DNA of 26,104 nucleotides from JAFDVJ01 sp964487505. Its GTDB lineage: Bacteria > Acidobacteriota > Blastocatellia > Pyrinomonadales > Pyrinomonadaceae. Shown here one piece after another: positions 6,917 through 15,604 of this stretch (position 1 is the first letter of the stretch; the number at the start of each line of letters is the position of its first letter). The stretch spans positions 1 through 26,104 of the forward strand of contig CAZARD010000059.1 of assembly GCA_964487505.1 (NCBI GenBank), read 5' to 3'. The notes under the pieces were generated by a model. It had not been told where the DNA came from and ran no database searches. It saw only the letters and a list, made by a program, of their open reading frames with translations. A program made the translations under genes and the position numbers.

Positions 6917-8185
6917 ATGGCAAACAGAATAATGATGCCCAAGCTTTCTCCGACGATGGAGGAAGGGCAGATCTCGAGATGGGTCAAGGCCGAAGGCGAT
7001 ACCATCGAGCCGAATGAAACGATTGCCGAGGTCGATACCGACAAGGCGACGATGGAAATGACATCGCTCGAGGGCGGAACGCTGCTCAAGATTCTGGTCC
7101 CGGCCGGCAACAACGCCAAACTCGGCCAGACGATCGGTATTATCGGCAACCCGGGAGACGATATCTCGGCGCTCCTCGCGGAAGTTCCGGCAAACGGCTC
7201 CGCCGCCGCATCGGTTCCCGCTGAGAACGCCGAAGCGCCAAGGACGGAAGCGACTGTCCAGAAAGCGTCACCCGCTTCGGAAAATCCAGAATCCAAGATC
7301 CAAAATCCAAAATCTGTTGACGCTTCGCGTCTCATGGTTTCCCCGATCGCCGCGCGTATGGCGACCGAAAACGGGATCGATCTGCGATCGATCGCGGGTT
7401 CGGGTCCGCAGGGACGGATCATCAAACGCGACATTGAAGCCGCGCTCGCCGTCGGACAATCGCATCCGCGATCCGAAATCACAATTCCGAAATCTAGCGC
7501 CGGCTACCGCGAGGAGAACACCTCGAAAATGCGCCGGGTCATCGCCCAGCGCCTGACCGAGTCGATCGGCCCGATCCCGACGTTCTATCTGACGGTCGAG
7601 ATCGAGATGGACAACGCGCTCGCGCTTCGCAAACAGATCAACGCGACGCTTTCGGAAGATGAAAAGGTGTCGGTAAACGACATCATTGTCAAGGTCGCGG
7701 CGATGTCGCTGATGAAGCATCCGTTCGTCAACGCCTCTTACCGCGACACTTCGATCCGTTTCTACGACCAGGCCGACATCGGCGTCGCCGTCGCGGTCGA
7801 AGAAGGGCTCATCACGCCCGTTATCCGGGCTGCGAACCACAAGGGTTTCGCCGAGATCGCGCGCGAGGTCAAAGAACTTGCCGGTCGCGCCCGCGACCGA
7901 AAGCTGCAGCCCGAAGAGTATACCGGCGCGACGTTCTCGATCTCGAACCTCGGAATGTTCGGGATCAAGGAGTTCACGGCGATCATCAATCCGCCGGAAG
8001 CAGCGATCCTCGCGGTCGGCGGCGCCGCGCCGACGCCGGTCGTACGCGACGGCGAGATCGTCGTCCGCAACGTAATGAACGTCACGATGAGCTGTGACCA
8101 TCGGGTCATCGACGGCGCCACGGGAGCGAAGTTTCTGCAGACATTCAAGCAGATGCTCGAGAATCCCGTTTTGATGCTCGTTTGA
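6917..8185 (+). CDS. pdhC: Pyruvate dehydrogenase E2, dihydrolipoamide acetyltransferase
   Basis: A 422-residue E2 core protein that takes the acetyl group from E1 on a lipoyl arm and transfers it to CoA. Domains: one lipoyl domain (about 3-78, lipoylated K43 in DTDKATME), linker, peripheral subunit-binding domain (about 136-172, VSPIAARMATENGIDL and GSGPQGRIIKRDI), linker, and catalytic domain (about 198-422). The catalytic domain ends with SCDHRVIDGATG, where H and D are the active-site pair. Both linkers contain stretches that are intergenic heptamer repeat DNA translated in frame (residues 121-133 and 182-193). Length is within the normal range for a one-lipoyl E2. Its stop overlaps the start of the next gene. 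No E3 gene is in the window. No strong ribosome binding site. Confidence 0.94.
   Translation: MANRIMMPKLSPTMEEGQISRWVKAEGDTIEPNETIAEVDTDKATMEMTSLEGGTLLKILVPAGNNAKLGQTIGIIGNPGDDISALLAEVPANGSAAASVPAENAEAPRTEATVQKASPASENPESKIQNPKSVDASRLMVSPIAARMATENGIDLRSIAGSGPQGRIIKRDIEAALAVGQSHPRSEITIPKSSAGYREENTSKMRRVIAQRLTESIGPIPTFYLTVEIEMDNALALRKQINATLSEDEKVSVNDIIVKVAAMSLMKHPFVNASYRDTSIRFYDQADIGVAVAVEEGLITPVIRAANHKGFAEIAREVKELAGRARDRKLQPEEYTGATFSISNLGMFGIKEFTAIINPPEAAILAVGGAAPTPVVRDGEIVVRNVMNVTMSCDHRVIDGATGAKFLQTFKQMLENPVLMLV
7279..7315. repeat. Heptamer repeat inside the pdhC coding region, first linker
   Basis: AATCCAA-type units, the reverse complement of the intergenic GGATTTT array, read in frame as SENPESKIQNPKS (residues 121-133). 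They lie between the lipoyl domain and the subunit-binding domain. No stop arises in this frame and the reading frame is kept. Confidence 0.85.
7460..7496. repeat. Heptamer-like repeat inside the pdhC coding region, second linker
   Basis: Units of the type ATCCGAAATC and ATTCCGAAATC, read in frame as SHPRSEITIPKS (residues 182-193). They lie between the subunit-binding and catalytic domains. The peptide resembles the one in the first linker (P-x-S-x-I-x-x-P-K-S), as expected if both come from the same repeat family. Confidence 0.7.
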
Positions 8186-8670
8186 CCAAAAATCCCGTCG
8201 CGTCATTTCCTCCGATCGTTTCGCCCGGAATACGGTTCCTGATCCTCGGGAGCCTGCCGGGCGAACGGTCGCTGGCCGCAGGCGAATACTACGCCCATCC
8301 GCGGAACCGTTTCTGGCGCGTTCTGGCGACGACCTCCAACTCCCGCTTACCGGTCAGCTATCCCGACAAGATCCGACTGCTTGAGTCGATGCGGATCGGA
8401 CTGTGGGATGTAATCGGCGAGGCGCGACGGGTCGGCTCGCTCGATTCGAACATCAGCGGAGAGATCCCGAACCCGATTCGGGAACTTATCGACGCGCATC
8501 CGGAACTGATCGCGGTCGGCTTCAACGGACGCAAGGCCGAGCAGATCCACGACCGGCATTTCGAGCGAAAGCGATCGATCCGCTATTTTTCGCTTCCGAG
8601 CACAAGCCCCGCGAACGCCCGGTTCGACGACGAGCTACTTCTGGAGCACTGGCGTGTGATGTTTGCCTGA
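8182..8670 (+). CDS. Hypoxanthine-DNA glycosylase (DNA-deoxyinosine glycosylase, UDG superfamily)
   Basis: A 162-residue protein with the uracil-DNA-glycosylase fold of the family-6 type, which removes hypoxanthine arising from adenine deamination. Landmarks are LGSLPGERSL (22-31), YYAHPRNRFW (36-45), with the asparagine of that motif in the catalytic region, GLWDVIGEARRVGSLD, and LPSTSPANA near residue 140. Length is typical. The only sensible start is TTG 8182, which overlaps the pdhC stop by four bases (TTGA), so translation should be coupled to the pdh operon. A DNA repair gene riding on a central-metabolism operon may be chance clustering. Confidence 0.87.
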   Translation: MTKNPVASFPPIVSPGIRFLILGSLPGERSLAAGEYYAHPRNRFWRVLATTSNSRLPVSYPDKIRLLESMRIGLWDVIGEARRVGSLDSNISGEIPNPIRELIDAHPELIAVGFNGRKAEQIHDRHFERKRSIRYFSLPSTSPANARFDDELLLEHWRVMFA

Positions 8671-8961
8671 ACCCGCACTTGAAAAATTCTGCGACGGATT
8701 TCCCGAATCTCGCGAACAAAACACAGAGTAACATATGAGAACTCGTGCAATCCGTGGCGAGAGGGCGTTAGGTCTCTAATCGCGTATCCTGGTTGAACCC
8801 GCATTCTGCTGATTGCCCGTTCGGAACCGCCTGACCGACGCGAGAATCGATCATCCGAGGTTTCACCGAAGCGCCTCGAAACAGATCGGGAGCGTATCCG
8901 ATACTCTTCCGCCTCCCGGCTCTCTCTCGGTTTCCGGATCCGTTTGTTACAATCAACGACG
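8671..8961. other. Intergenic region, nothing certain
   Basis: No convincing gene on either strand, no heptamer array and no clear hairpin with a T-run. A TACAAT box at 8948-8953 lies just before the next gene, but without a good -35 and with an implausibly short leader, so it is not called a promoter. Confidence 0.5.
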
Positions 8962-9672
8962 ATGATCGTATCTGAGGCTATCGAATACGGCGGCGGGGCG
9001 TTTTGCGGAGACTTGTTTTTTGACGATCGCGTTTCCGACAGACGCGCGGGAATCGTCATTTTCCCGACCTTCAAGGGCCCGTCCGCGCTTGAAAGCAGAA
9101 AGGCCCGGCACCTTGCCGAACAAGGTTACGCGACGCTGGTTGCGGACATCTACGGCGGCGGACGCTCGACCGCCGACCCGGACGAGGCCCGGTCGTGGAT
9201 GAACGAGCTCAACAACGACCGTCGGGAGCTTTTGCGAAATGCCGATGCCGCGCTCGCCGCGCTCAAGTCACATCCTAAGGTCGATCCCGGACGGACTGCG
9301 GCGATCGGGTTCTGTTTCGGAGGAAAATGCGCGCTCGATCTCGCGCGTTCGGGGGCCGATCTGCGCGCGATCGCGAGCTTTCACGGGGTTTACGATCCGC
9401 CGCCGTTCTCGTCCGACGAACTTTGGCGACCTTCGGTGCTGATACTGCACGGTTGGGAAGATCCGCTGGCGACTCCCGCGCAAACGCTCGGCTTGGCAGA
9501 CGAATTGACCGCTCGGGACGCCGACTGGCAGATCCACGCCTACGGCCGAACCGGCCACGCCTTTACGAATCCGGAAGCGAACTCGCCCGAAACGGGACTC
9601 TTCTACAAAGAATCCGCCGACCGCCGATCGTGGCGGGCGCTCGGCGATTTCCTTTCCGAGGCCTTCGCGTGA
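8962..9672 (+). CDS. Dienelactone hydrolase family protein
   Basis: A 236-residue cytoplasmic alpha/beta hydrolase. The nucleophile elbow is GFCFGG with C118; D167 (HGWEDPLA) and H199 (YGRTGHAFTNP) complete the Cys-Asp-His triad characteristic of dienelactone hydrolases rather than serine esterases. There is no signal peptide. An in-frame TTG at 8944 would add six residues; ATG 8962 fits the family start better. It is monocistronic here: the upstream gene ends about 290 bases earlier, and downstream uvrA converges with only 19 bases between stop codons. The natural substrate is not predictable, since the family also includes carboxymethylenebutenolidase-like and general detoxification enzymes. 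Confidence 0.88.
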   Translation: MIVSEAIEYGGGAFCGDLFFDDRVSDRRAGIVIFPTFKGPSALESRKARHLAEQGYATLVADIYGGGRSTADPDEARSWMNELNNDRRELLRNADAALAALKSHPKVDPGRTAAIGFCFGGKCALDLARSGADLRAIASFHGVYDPPPFSSDELWRPSVLILHGWEDPLATPAQTLGLADELTARDADWQIHAYGRTGHAFTNPEANSPETGLFYKESADRRSWRALGDFLSEAFA

Positions 9673-9691
9673 CAAGACTTGGACGGGATCG

Positions 9692-12520
9692 TCAGGGCCT
9701 CAGCATTCCCTTTAGCGCCTGTCCTGTGTAGGATTTCCTGACCCGCGCGACCTCTTCCGGCGTTCCCTGCGCGACGATCCGGCCGCCGTGCTCGCCGCCT
9801 TCCGGCCCGAGATCGATGATGTAATCGGCGGACTTTATGATATCGAGGTTGTGCTCGATAACAATCACGGTATTGCCCGTATCGACCAGTTTCTGGAGCA
9901 CGTCGAGCAGTTTGTGGACATCAGCGAAATGCAGACCGGTCGTGGGCTCGTCGAGAATGTAGATCGTCTTTCCGGTGGCGCGTTTCGACAGTTCCTTTGC
10001 CAATTTGATGCGTTGCGCCTCGCCGCCGGACAGCGTCGTCGCCGACTGGCCGAGTTGGATGTAGCCGAGTCCGACGTCAAGCAGCGTCTGCAGTTTCGTC
10101 TTGATCGTGGGGATGTTCTCGAGCAACGGCAGTGCGTCTTCGATCGTCGTTTCCAATAGCTCCGAGATCGAGAGCCCTTTGTATCTGACCGCCAGCGTCT
10201 CGCGGTTGTAACGCTTACCGCGGCAGACGTCGCAGGTCACATAGACATCGGGCAGAAAGTTCATCTCGATCCGCTTCATTCCGTCGCCTTCGCAGCCTTC
10301 GCACCGACCGCCCTTCACGTTGAAGGAAAAACGGCCGGCCTTGTAGCCGCGTTCGCGCGATTCCGGGAGCATCGCGTAAAGTTCGCGGATCGGCGTGAAC
10401 ACGCCGGTGTACGTCGCCGGATTCGATCGCGGCGTGCGCCCGATCGGCGACTGATCGATCTCGATTATCTTGTCGACGAGTTCCAGCCCTTCGATCGCGT
10501 CGTGCTCGAGCGGGTTCGCGGCCGAATCGTAAACGTGCTTAGCGAGCGCCGGGTACAGAATATCCGCAACAAGCGTCGATTTGCCGCTGCCGGAAACGCC
10601 GGTCACGACCGTCAACAGTCCGAGCGGGAATCTCACGTCGATGTTCTTCAGATTGTGCGCCCGCGCGCCGCGAACGACGATATTGTGGCCGTTCGCCAAA
10701 CGCCGCCAGTCCGGGATCTCGATCTTGAGCTTCCCTTTCAGATATTGGCCGGTGACCGATCGCGGCGCGGCGGCGATATCGTCCGGCGTTCCCACGGCTA
10801 CGACCTCGCCGCCGTGAGTTCCGGCGAGCGGGCCGAGGTCGACGACGTAATCGGCGTTCGCGATCGTTTCCTCGTCGTGTTCGACGACGAGCACCGTATT
10901 CCCGAGGTCGCGGAGTTGATGCAGAGTTTCAAGGAGTTTCTGATTGTCGCGCGGATGAAGCCCGATCGAGGGCTCGTCGAGCACATACAGCACGCCGCGC
11001 AGTGACGATCCGATCTGGGTCGCGAGCCGGATGCGTTGACCTTCCCCGCCCGACAGCGTTCCCGAACCGCGGTCAAGCGTGAGATAACCGAGTCCGACGG
11101 AATTCAGAAAGCGCAGGCGGTCCTTGATCTCGCGCAGCACGAGTCCGGCTATCTTCTCTTCGCGCGGCGTCAGTCGAATTTCTTCGAACCTCGCGACGGC
11201 TTCGTCGATCGGCAGCGCCGTATAATCGCCGATACCGAGGCCGCCGATCCGAACCGCCAGGCTCTCCGGCTGCAGGCGCTTGCCGCCGCAGTCGGAACAA
11301 GGTCCCGGCGCGATGAACTCTGAAAGGGCAACACGGATCTTCTCCGAAGTCGAGTTATGCATCCGCTCCCGAAGGAACCGGACCGCCCCTTTCCATTCCG
11401 ACGGATAGAAACTTTCGCCCCATTTCATCGGGATCTTACCGGCAACTCCTTCGAAGAAGCCGTCGCGAACCTCCGCCGGAAGATCGGAGAAGGGCATATT
11501 CGACGTGACGGCATCGGCCTTCTGCTTCTTATTGTGCTTGGCGATCAAACCGTCAAGCGCCGTGCGAAGTACTGTCGAGGCCATCTTGTCGACGCCGTCG
11601 AGAAAAGGCTGTTTCGAGATCGGCAGCGTCTGGTCCGGGATCAGCTTGCGCGCGTCGATCTCGGCGACGATCCCGAGACCGGCGCATCGCTTGCAGGCGC
11701 CGAACGCCGAATTGAACGAAAACGAACGCGGCTCCAACGTCGGGATGTTGACGCCGCACGTCACGCACGCCATTTTCTCCGAAAAGAGCCTTTCGTCGCC
11801 GTCGACAACCGAGATCAGCACCGCGCCGCCGGTCAGCTTCAGGGCCGTTTTGACGGATTCGGTGAGCCGGTCCTTGACCCCCGTCTTTATCAACAACCGG
11901 TCGACGACGACCTCGATCGTGTGGTTCTTGCGTTTGTCGAGACGTATCTCCTCATCGAGCGCGCGGAGTTCGCCGTCGATCCGCGCCCGGATGAAGCCGT
12001 CCTTGTGCAGTTTTTCGAGTTCCTTTTTGAACTCTCCTTTCCGGCCGCGGACGATCGGCGCGAGTATCATCACGCGCTCGCCTTCGGGCAGGTCGAGAAT
12101 GTTGGCGACGATCTGCTCGAACGACTGCCGCGTGATCGCTTCGCCGCAAAGATGGCAATGGGGCTGGCCGATCGAAGAGAAAAGGAGACGCAGATAGTCG
12201 TAGATCTCGGTGACCGTTCCGACGGTCGAACGGGGCGAGCGCGAAACGGTCTTCTGTTCGATCGAGATCGCCGGACTAAGTCCCTCGACCGAATCGACGT
12301 CGGGCTTTTCGAGTTGATCGAGAAACTGCCGCGCGTAGGCCGAAAGCGACTCGACATATCGCCGCTGGCCTTCGGCGTAGATCGTATCGAACGCGAGCGA
12401 CGATTTGCCCGATCCAGACAGTCCGGTGATAACCGTGAACGAGTCGCGCGGGATGTCGACATTGATATTCTTCAGATTATGCTGCCGCGCCCCGCGGACG
12501 GTTATCTGCTTGATGCTCAT
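9692..12520 (-). CDS. uvrA: Excinuclease ABC subunit A
   Basis: A 942-residue DNA damage-recognition ATPase of nucleotide excision repair, working with UvrB and UvrC in the cytoplasm. There are two ABC ATPase halves. Half one has Walker A GLSGSGKSS at 33-41 and signature LSGGEGQRIRLA. Half two has Walker A GVSGSGKSTL and signature LSGGEAQRIKLA, each followed by an ILDEP/VLDEP Walker B. Zinc-binding CxxC pairs are visible (CVTC with CKRC; CEGC with CDVC). Length matches the family. The start ATG 12520 begins MSIKQITVRGARQHNLKN, the canonical N-terminus; further upstream codons in frame are not conserved. No Shine-Dalgarno is visible. It is transcribed divergently from the first FG-GAP protein. 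Confidence 0.97.
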   Translation of the reverse strand: MSIKQITVRGARQHNLKNINVDIPRDSFTVITGLSGSGKSSLAFDTIYAEGQRRYVESLSAYARQFLDQLEKPDVDSVEGLSPAISIEQKTVSRSPRSTVGTVTEIYDYLRLLFSSIGQPHCHLCGEAITRQSFEQIVANILDLPEGERVMILAPIVRGRKGEFKKELEKLHKDGFIRARIDGELRALDEEIRLDKRKNHTIEVVVDRLLIKTGVKDRLTESVKTALKLTGGAVLISVVDGDERLFSEKMACVTCGVNIPTLEPRSFSFNSAFGACKRCAGLGIVAEIDARKLIPDQTLPISKQPFLDGVDKMASTVLRTALDGLIAKHNKKQKADAVTSNMPFSDLPAEVRDGFFEGVAGKIPMKWGESFYPSEWKGAVRFLRERMHNSTSEKIRVALSEFIAPGPCSDCGGKRLQPESLAVRIGGLGIGDYTALPIDEAVARFEEIRLTPREEKIAGLVLREIKDRLRFLNSVGLGYLTLDRGSGTLSGGEGQRIRLATQIGSSLRGVLYVLDEPSIGLHPRDNQKLLETLHQLRDLGNTVLVVEHDEETIANADYVVDLGPLAGTHGGEVVAVGTPDDIAAAPRSVTGQYLKGKLKIEIPDWRRLANGHNIVVRGARAHNLKNIDVRFPLGLLTVVTGVSGSGKSTLVADILYPALAKHVYDSAANPLEHDAIEGLELVDKIIEIDQSPIGRTPRSNPATYTGVFTPIRELYAMLPESRERGYKAGRFSFNVKGGRCEGCEGDGMKRIEMNFLPDVYVTCDVCRGKRYNRETLAVRYKGLSISELLETTIEDALPLLENIPTIKTKLQTLLDVGLGYIQLGQSATTLSGGEAQRIKLAKELSKRATGKTIYILDEPTTGLHFADVHKLLDVLQKLVDTGNTVIVIEHNLDIIKSADYIIDLGPEGGEHGGRIVAQGTPEEVARVRKSYTGQALKGMLRP

Positions 12521-12603
12521 TACAGTTAAGAATTTCTGACCTGTCCGAAACGAGAAGTTTAACAATTCGAGACCAACTTCCGCAATCGGATCGTTGAGCG
12601 GGC

Positions 12604-12632
12604 TTAGAAATCCAACGAAATCGGAATACAAT
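12604..12632 (+). promoter_or_regulatory. Possible promoter of the first FG-GAP protein gene
   Basis: -10 TACAAT at 12627-12632, with a weak -35 TTAGAA at 12604-12609 and a 17-bp spacer, 36 bases before the start codon. A GAGGGG ribosome binding site at 12659-12664 follows. The -10 is good, the -35 poor. Confidence 0.35.
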
Positions 12633-12667
12633 TCGTGTAAGTGAACTCTCACCCAAAAGAGGGGATT

Positions 12668-15457
12668 ATGCTGAAGTACTCTCCGGTTTCGACCCGAATC
12701 GCCCGACGCAGTTTCTGTTTGCTCGTATTGGGGGCCTTCATGGTCATCGCGGCTCGCAGCTCATCGCCGACTTACACGCTGCCGCTTTGTGAATCGCCCA
12801 CGTTCTACGGAATGCGGACATACTTCGACGAGGACCTGTCGTTTCCCGGAAAGATGGTGAACGGCGATTTGAATCGCGACGGCCGACAGGACCTCGTGAT
12901 CGGAGAACCGCTATATGGCGGCGGGACGACCATGATGGTCATGCTCGGCACCGGACAGTTCGGGGGTCTGGCGGACGAAATTGATTATACGGTCGGCGGC
13001 AACCCCCAGGACCTGACGATAGCCGACGTTAACAACGACGGGATTCCCGATGTCATCAATACCCAGTATTACAGTCTGGATATATATCTGGCCAACACTG
13101 ACGGCACTTTGCGATTGCCGCCGATAGTGTATGTTCCGACCCCGACCGGTCGTTACCGAACCACGATCGCCAGGGACCTGAACTCGGATGGAAAGATCGA
13201 CCTCATGATTGGCGACGACAATCTGTATCCGAGCCTGATCGCAGTGCGCTTCGGCAACGGAGACGGGACGTTCAACGAAACACAGACGATATCGATCTCA
13301 AACTGGACGTTTGGGGACCTGCGGGCCGCGGATTTCAATAACGACGGACGAACGGATCTGCTGTCATTCGGCGAATATTCCTCAAAGATCTTCTTCGGCA
13401 CCGCCAATGGCACGTTCCAGGCGGCGGTCAATGGGCGCGCCATGGGCGCTCGGGAGAAGTTCATCATCGATCATAACAGCGACGGGGCGCCGGACGTGTA
13501 CGGGGTCGGTCCGGACGTGAAGGTCTATTTCAACGACGGCAACGGCAATTTCGGCGCACCGGTCACCACAAGCCTCGGCCTGCCGGAAGACCTGTCGTTG
13601 CTTTCTGCCGGCGTTGCGGACTTCAACGGCGACGGAATCCTCGACATTGCGGTTTCGACCGGCGCTCCGGATGTTCGCATCCTCAAGGGAACTGTCAACG
13701 GATTTGTCGGGGTCGCGGCGACAAACCTCTTGTGGGAAGCAAGCTGGATTCGCGTGCTCGATCTCAACAACGATGGACTTCCCGATTTCGCGATGTCGGG
13801 TTACAACAACCATTCCATTTATACGTTCGTCAACCGTTGCGGCTCGAGTCTGCAGACCTACGGAATCTACGGATCGGTCTTCAACAATGAGGGCTTCGGA
13901 ATCTTAGGAGCCTCGATCCGTTTGGACAACTCCCCGGTGGGAGCGGTCGGCGCGATCACGCAGAACTCGACATTTGCGTTTCACGACCTTCCGGCCGGTC
14001 AGACGTACACCGTTGTGCCGTCTCACCGGCTGTTTGACTTCACCCCGAGTTCAAAAACCGTTGAGTTGAATTCCGATTCCCTGGTCGGGTTTGAGGGAAT
14101 CATCAGGCGCTACGAGATATACGGGACGGTTGTCGACGGTGCGACACAGCGAGGAGTTGCAGGAGCTAAGGTAAAGCTTACCGGACCGTACAACACAAGC
14201 CTCAGTGTCACCTCGGGCCCGAACGGCGAATATCGCTTCGGCCATCTGTTTCCAAATGCCGGCGATGCCTATTTCATGATCGCGGAAACGAGCAACGTCA
14301 TTTCAAACAGCTCGTACCACTATGTCCGCGATCTGACCGCCAACCGGCAGATCAATCTTTCCGTCGCGCGGTATCGGTATGACGTGACAACAACCGTTAC
14401 GGGACCGAACGGGCAGCCGCGGTCCAATGTCATTCTTCTTCACGGTCAGTCCTCGCTTTGGAGATCGACGAACGCCGCCGGAATCGCCGTGTTTCCGGTT
14501 TCGGCCGGACTTGACCACACGATCCAACCGGCTGTTCTGAGTTTGCGTTTCACGCCGGAGTCGCTTTCGTTTCCTTATTTGACCGGGCCGGCCGGTGCGG
14601 AGCTCCGGATCGCACGCCGAAACCTTTCGGATTTCGACCGCGATGCGAAGTCCGACCTCGCTGTCTGGCGGCCGTCGAATCAGACCTGGTACATTCTGAA
14701 TACATCGGATGGAGTCTTCAGAACGACGGGCTTTGGTCTCCCGACCGACATTCCGGTCCCGGGCGATTATGACGGTGATCAAATCGCGGATATCGCGGTC
14801 TTCCGGCCTTCCGACGGCACGTGGTACAGCCTCTTGTCGTCGTCCGGCGCGTTTTCGGTGTTTCCGTACGGGCAGAACGGCGACATTCCGGTCGCCGAGG
14901 ACTACGACCGGGACGGCAAGACCGATATGAACATCTTCCGACCTTCGGACGGAACATGGTTCTCCTACCAGAGTTATTTCCGGACCTCCGCAATTCTCCA
15001 ATGGGGAACGACCGGCGATCGGCCGCTGATGGGCGACATTGACGGCGATTTCTACAATGACCGGATAGTTTTCAGGCCCGATACGGGCGTTTGGTATGTG
15101 TACCGCTCGTCCGATCTGCGGATGGACGCATTTCAGTTCGGGATCGCGACCGATACGGTACTTACGGGCGATTATGACGGCGATACGCGGTCGGACGCAG
15201 TCGCGTACCGGCCGTCCACCGGAACCTGGTACATCCGGATGAGCGGGGATCAGTCGGTCCGGATCGTCAATTTCGGCATCGCCGAGGACATCCCGATGAG
15301 GGCCGACATCGACGGCGACGGAATGGACGACATCTCGGTGTACAGGCCGTCAACCGGGACCTGGTACGCGCTTCTCAGTTCCAACGGTTCGTTCTGGGCC
15401 TACAACTACGGCCTTCCCGGCGATATTCCGGTGCCTTCGACTTGGGTCCGACGATAA
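12668..15457 (+). CDS. Large secreted FG-GAP/VCBS-repeat protein with carboxypeptidase-regulatory-like domains
   Basis: A 929-residue protein with an N-terminal export signal (basic stretch, then hydrophobic 16-29). Residues about 50-390 carry FG-GAP/VCBS-type calcium-binding repeats (NGDLNRDGRQDL, DVNNDGIPDV, DLNSDGKIDL, DFNNDGRTDL, DFNGDGILDI, DLNNDGLPDF), predicted to form a beta-propeller. Residues about 398-650 contain two clear carboxypeptidase-regulatory-like beta-sandwich modules (YGIYGSVFNNEGFG; YEIYGTVVDGATQRG) and a third, more diverged one. From about 655 to the end there are six repeats of about 45 residues of the form DYDGDxxxDxAVFRPSxGTWY, ending GDIPVPSTWVRR. The same C-terminal module closes the protein at 20533-22419. 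Probably extracellular or surface-attached; ligand unknown. ATG 12668 was chosen because a ribosome binding site precedes it; GTG 12641 is the alternative. Confidence 0.87.
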   Translation: MLKYSPVSTRIARRSFCLLVLGAFMVIAARSSSPTYTLPLCESPTFYGMRTYFDEDLSFPGKMVNGDLNRDGRQDLVIGEPLYGGGTTMMVMLGTGQFGGLADEIDYTVGGNPQDLTIADVNNDGIPDVINTQYYSLDIYLANTDGTLRLPPIVYVPTPTGRYRTTIARDLNSDGKIDLMIGDDNLYPSLIAVRFGNGDGTFNETQTISISNWTFGDLRAADFNNDGRTDLLSFGEYSSKIFFGTANGTFQAAVNGRAMGAREKFIIDHNSDGAPDVYGVGPDVKVYFNDGNGNFGAPVTTSLGLPEDLSLLSAGVADFNGDGILDIAVSTGAPDVRILKGTVNGFVGVAATNLLWEASWIRVLDLNNDGLPDFAMSGYNNHSIYTFVNRCGSSLQTYGIYGSVFNNEGFGILGASIRLDNSPVGAVGAITQNSTFAFHDLPAGQTYTVVPSHRLFDFTPSSKTVELNSDSLVGFEGIIRRYEIYGTVVDGATQRGVAGAKVKLTGPYNTSLSVTSGPNGEYRFGHLFPNAGDAYFMIAETSNVISNSSYHYVRDLTANRQINLSVARYRYDVTTTVTGPNGQPRSNVILLHGQSSLWRSTNAAGIAVFPVSAGLDHTIQPAVLSLRFTPESLSFPYLTGPAGAELRIARRNLSDFDRDAKSDLAVWRPSNQTWYILNTSDGVFRTTGFGLPTDIPVPGDYDGDQIADIAVFRPSDGTWYSLLSSSGAFSVFPYGQNGDIPVAEDYDRDGKTDMNIFRPSDGTWFSYQSYFRTSAILQWGTTGDRPLMGDIDGDFYNDRIVFRPDTGVWYVYRSSDLRMDAFQFGIATDTVLTGDYDGDTRSDAVAYRPSTGTWYIRMSGDQSVRIVNFGIAEDIPMRADIDGDGMDDISVYRPSTGTWYALLSSNGSFWAYNYGLPGDIPVPSTWVRR

Positions 15458-15604
15458 TCGGAGAGGCTCTTTCGATTCATTGAGTGACCCCGCTTCGTGT
15501 GGACTTGGTGCGGCTTCGTGGATAAGAAAGGCTCTCATCCACGAAGAAGAACGAATCGAACACGAAGCCTGAAGATTTCAACGACACGGAGTCCTTCAGG
15601 AGTT
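15458..15604. terminator. Convergent intergenic spacer with two inverted repeats
   Basis: Between the stop codons of the FG-GAP gene and the leftward DUF4197 gene lie a perfect 9-bp stem (TTCGTGGAT 15515-15523 with ATCCACGAA 15537-15545, 13-base loop) and a 7-bp stem (CCTGAAG 15568-15574 with CTTCAGG 15594-15600). CTTCGTG/CACGAAG recurs several times here. There is no T-run, so classical intrinsic termination is not demonstrated, but the position between converging genes suits a terminator. Confidence 0.4.

Noticed and set aside
6472..8670. A defence system made of the GIY-YIG protein and the DNA glycosylase
   Set aside because: The nuclease-like protein lacks the key arginine, the glycosylase is a housekeeping repair type, and both lie in a metabolic operon with no defence hallmark genes.
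8948..8953. TACAAT as a -10 box for the dienelactone hydrolase gene
   Set aside because: No acceptable -35 at 16-18 bases, and the leader would be only a few bases long.
11357..12529. A 390-codon open frame on the plus strand opposite uvrA
   Set aside because: Antisense shadow of uvrA with no recognisable domains.
12540..12600. A possible LexA-type operator (GAATTGTTAAACTTC on the minus strand) before uvrA
   Set aside because: Only a loose palindrome, and the LexA motif of this group is not known to me, so it cannot be supported from one site.
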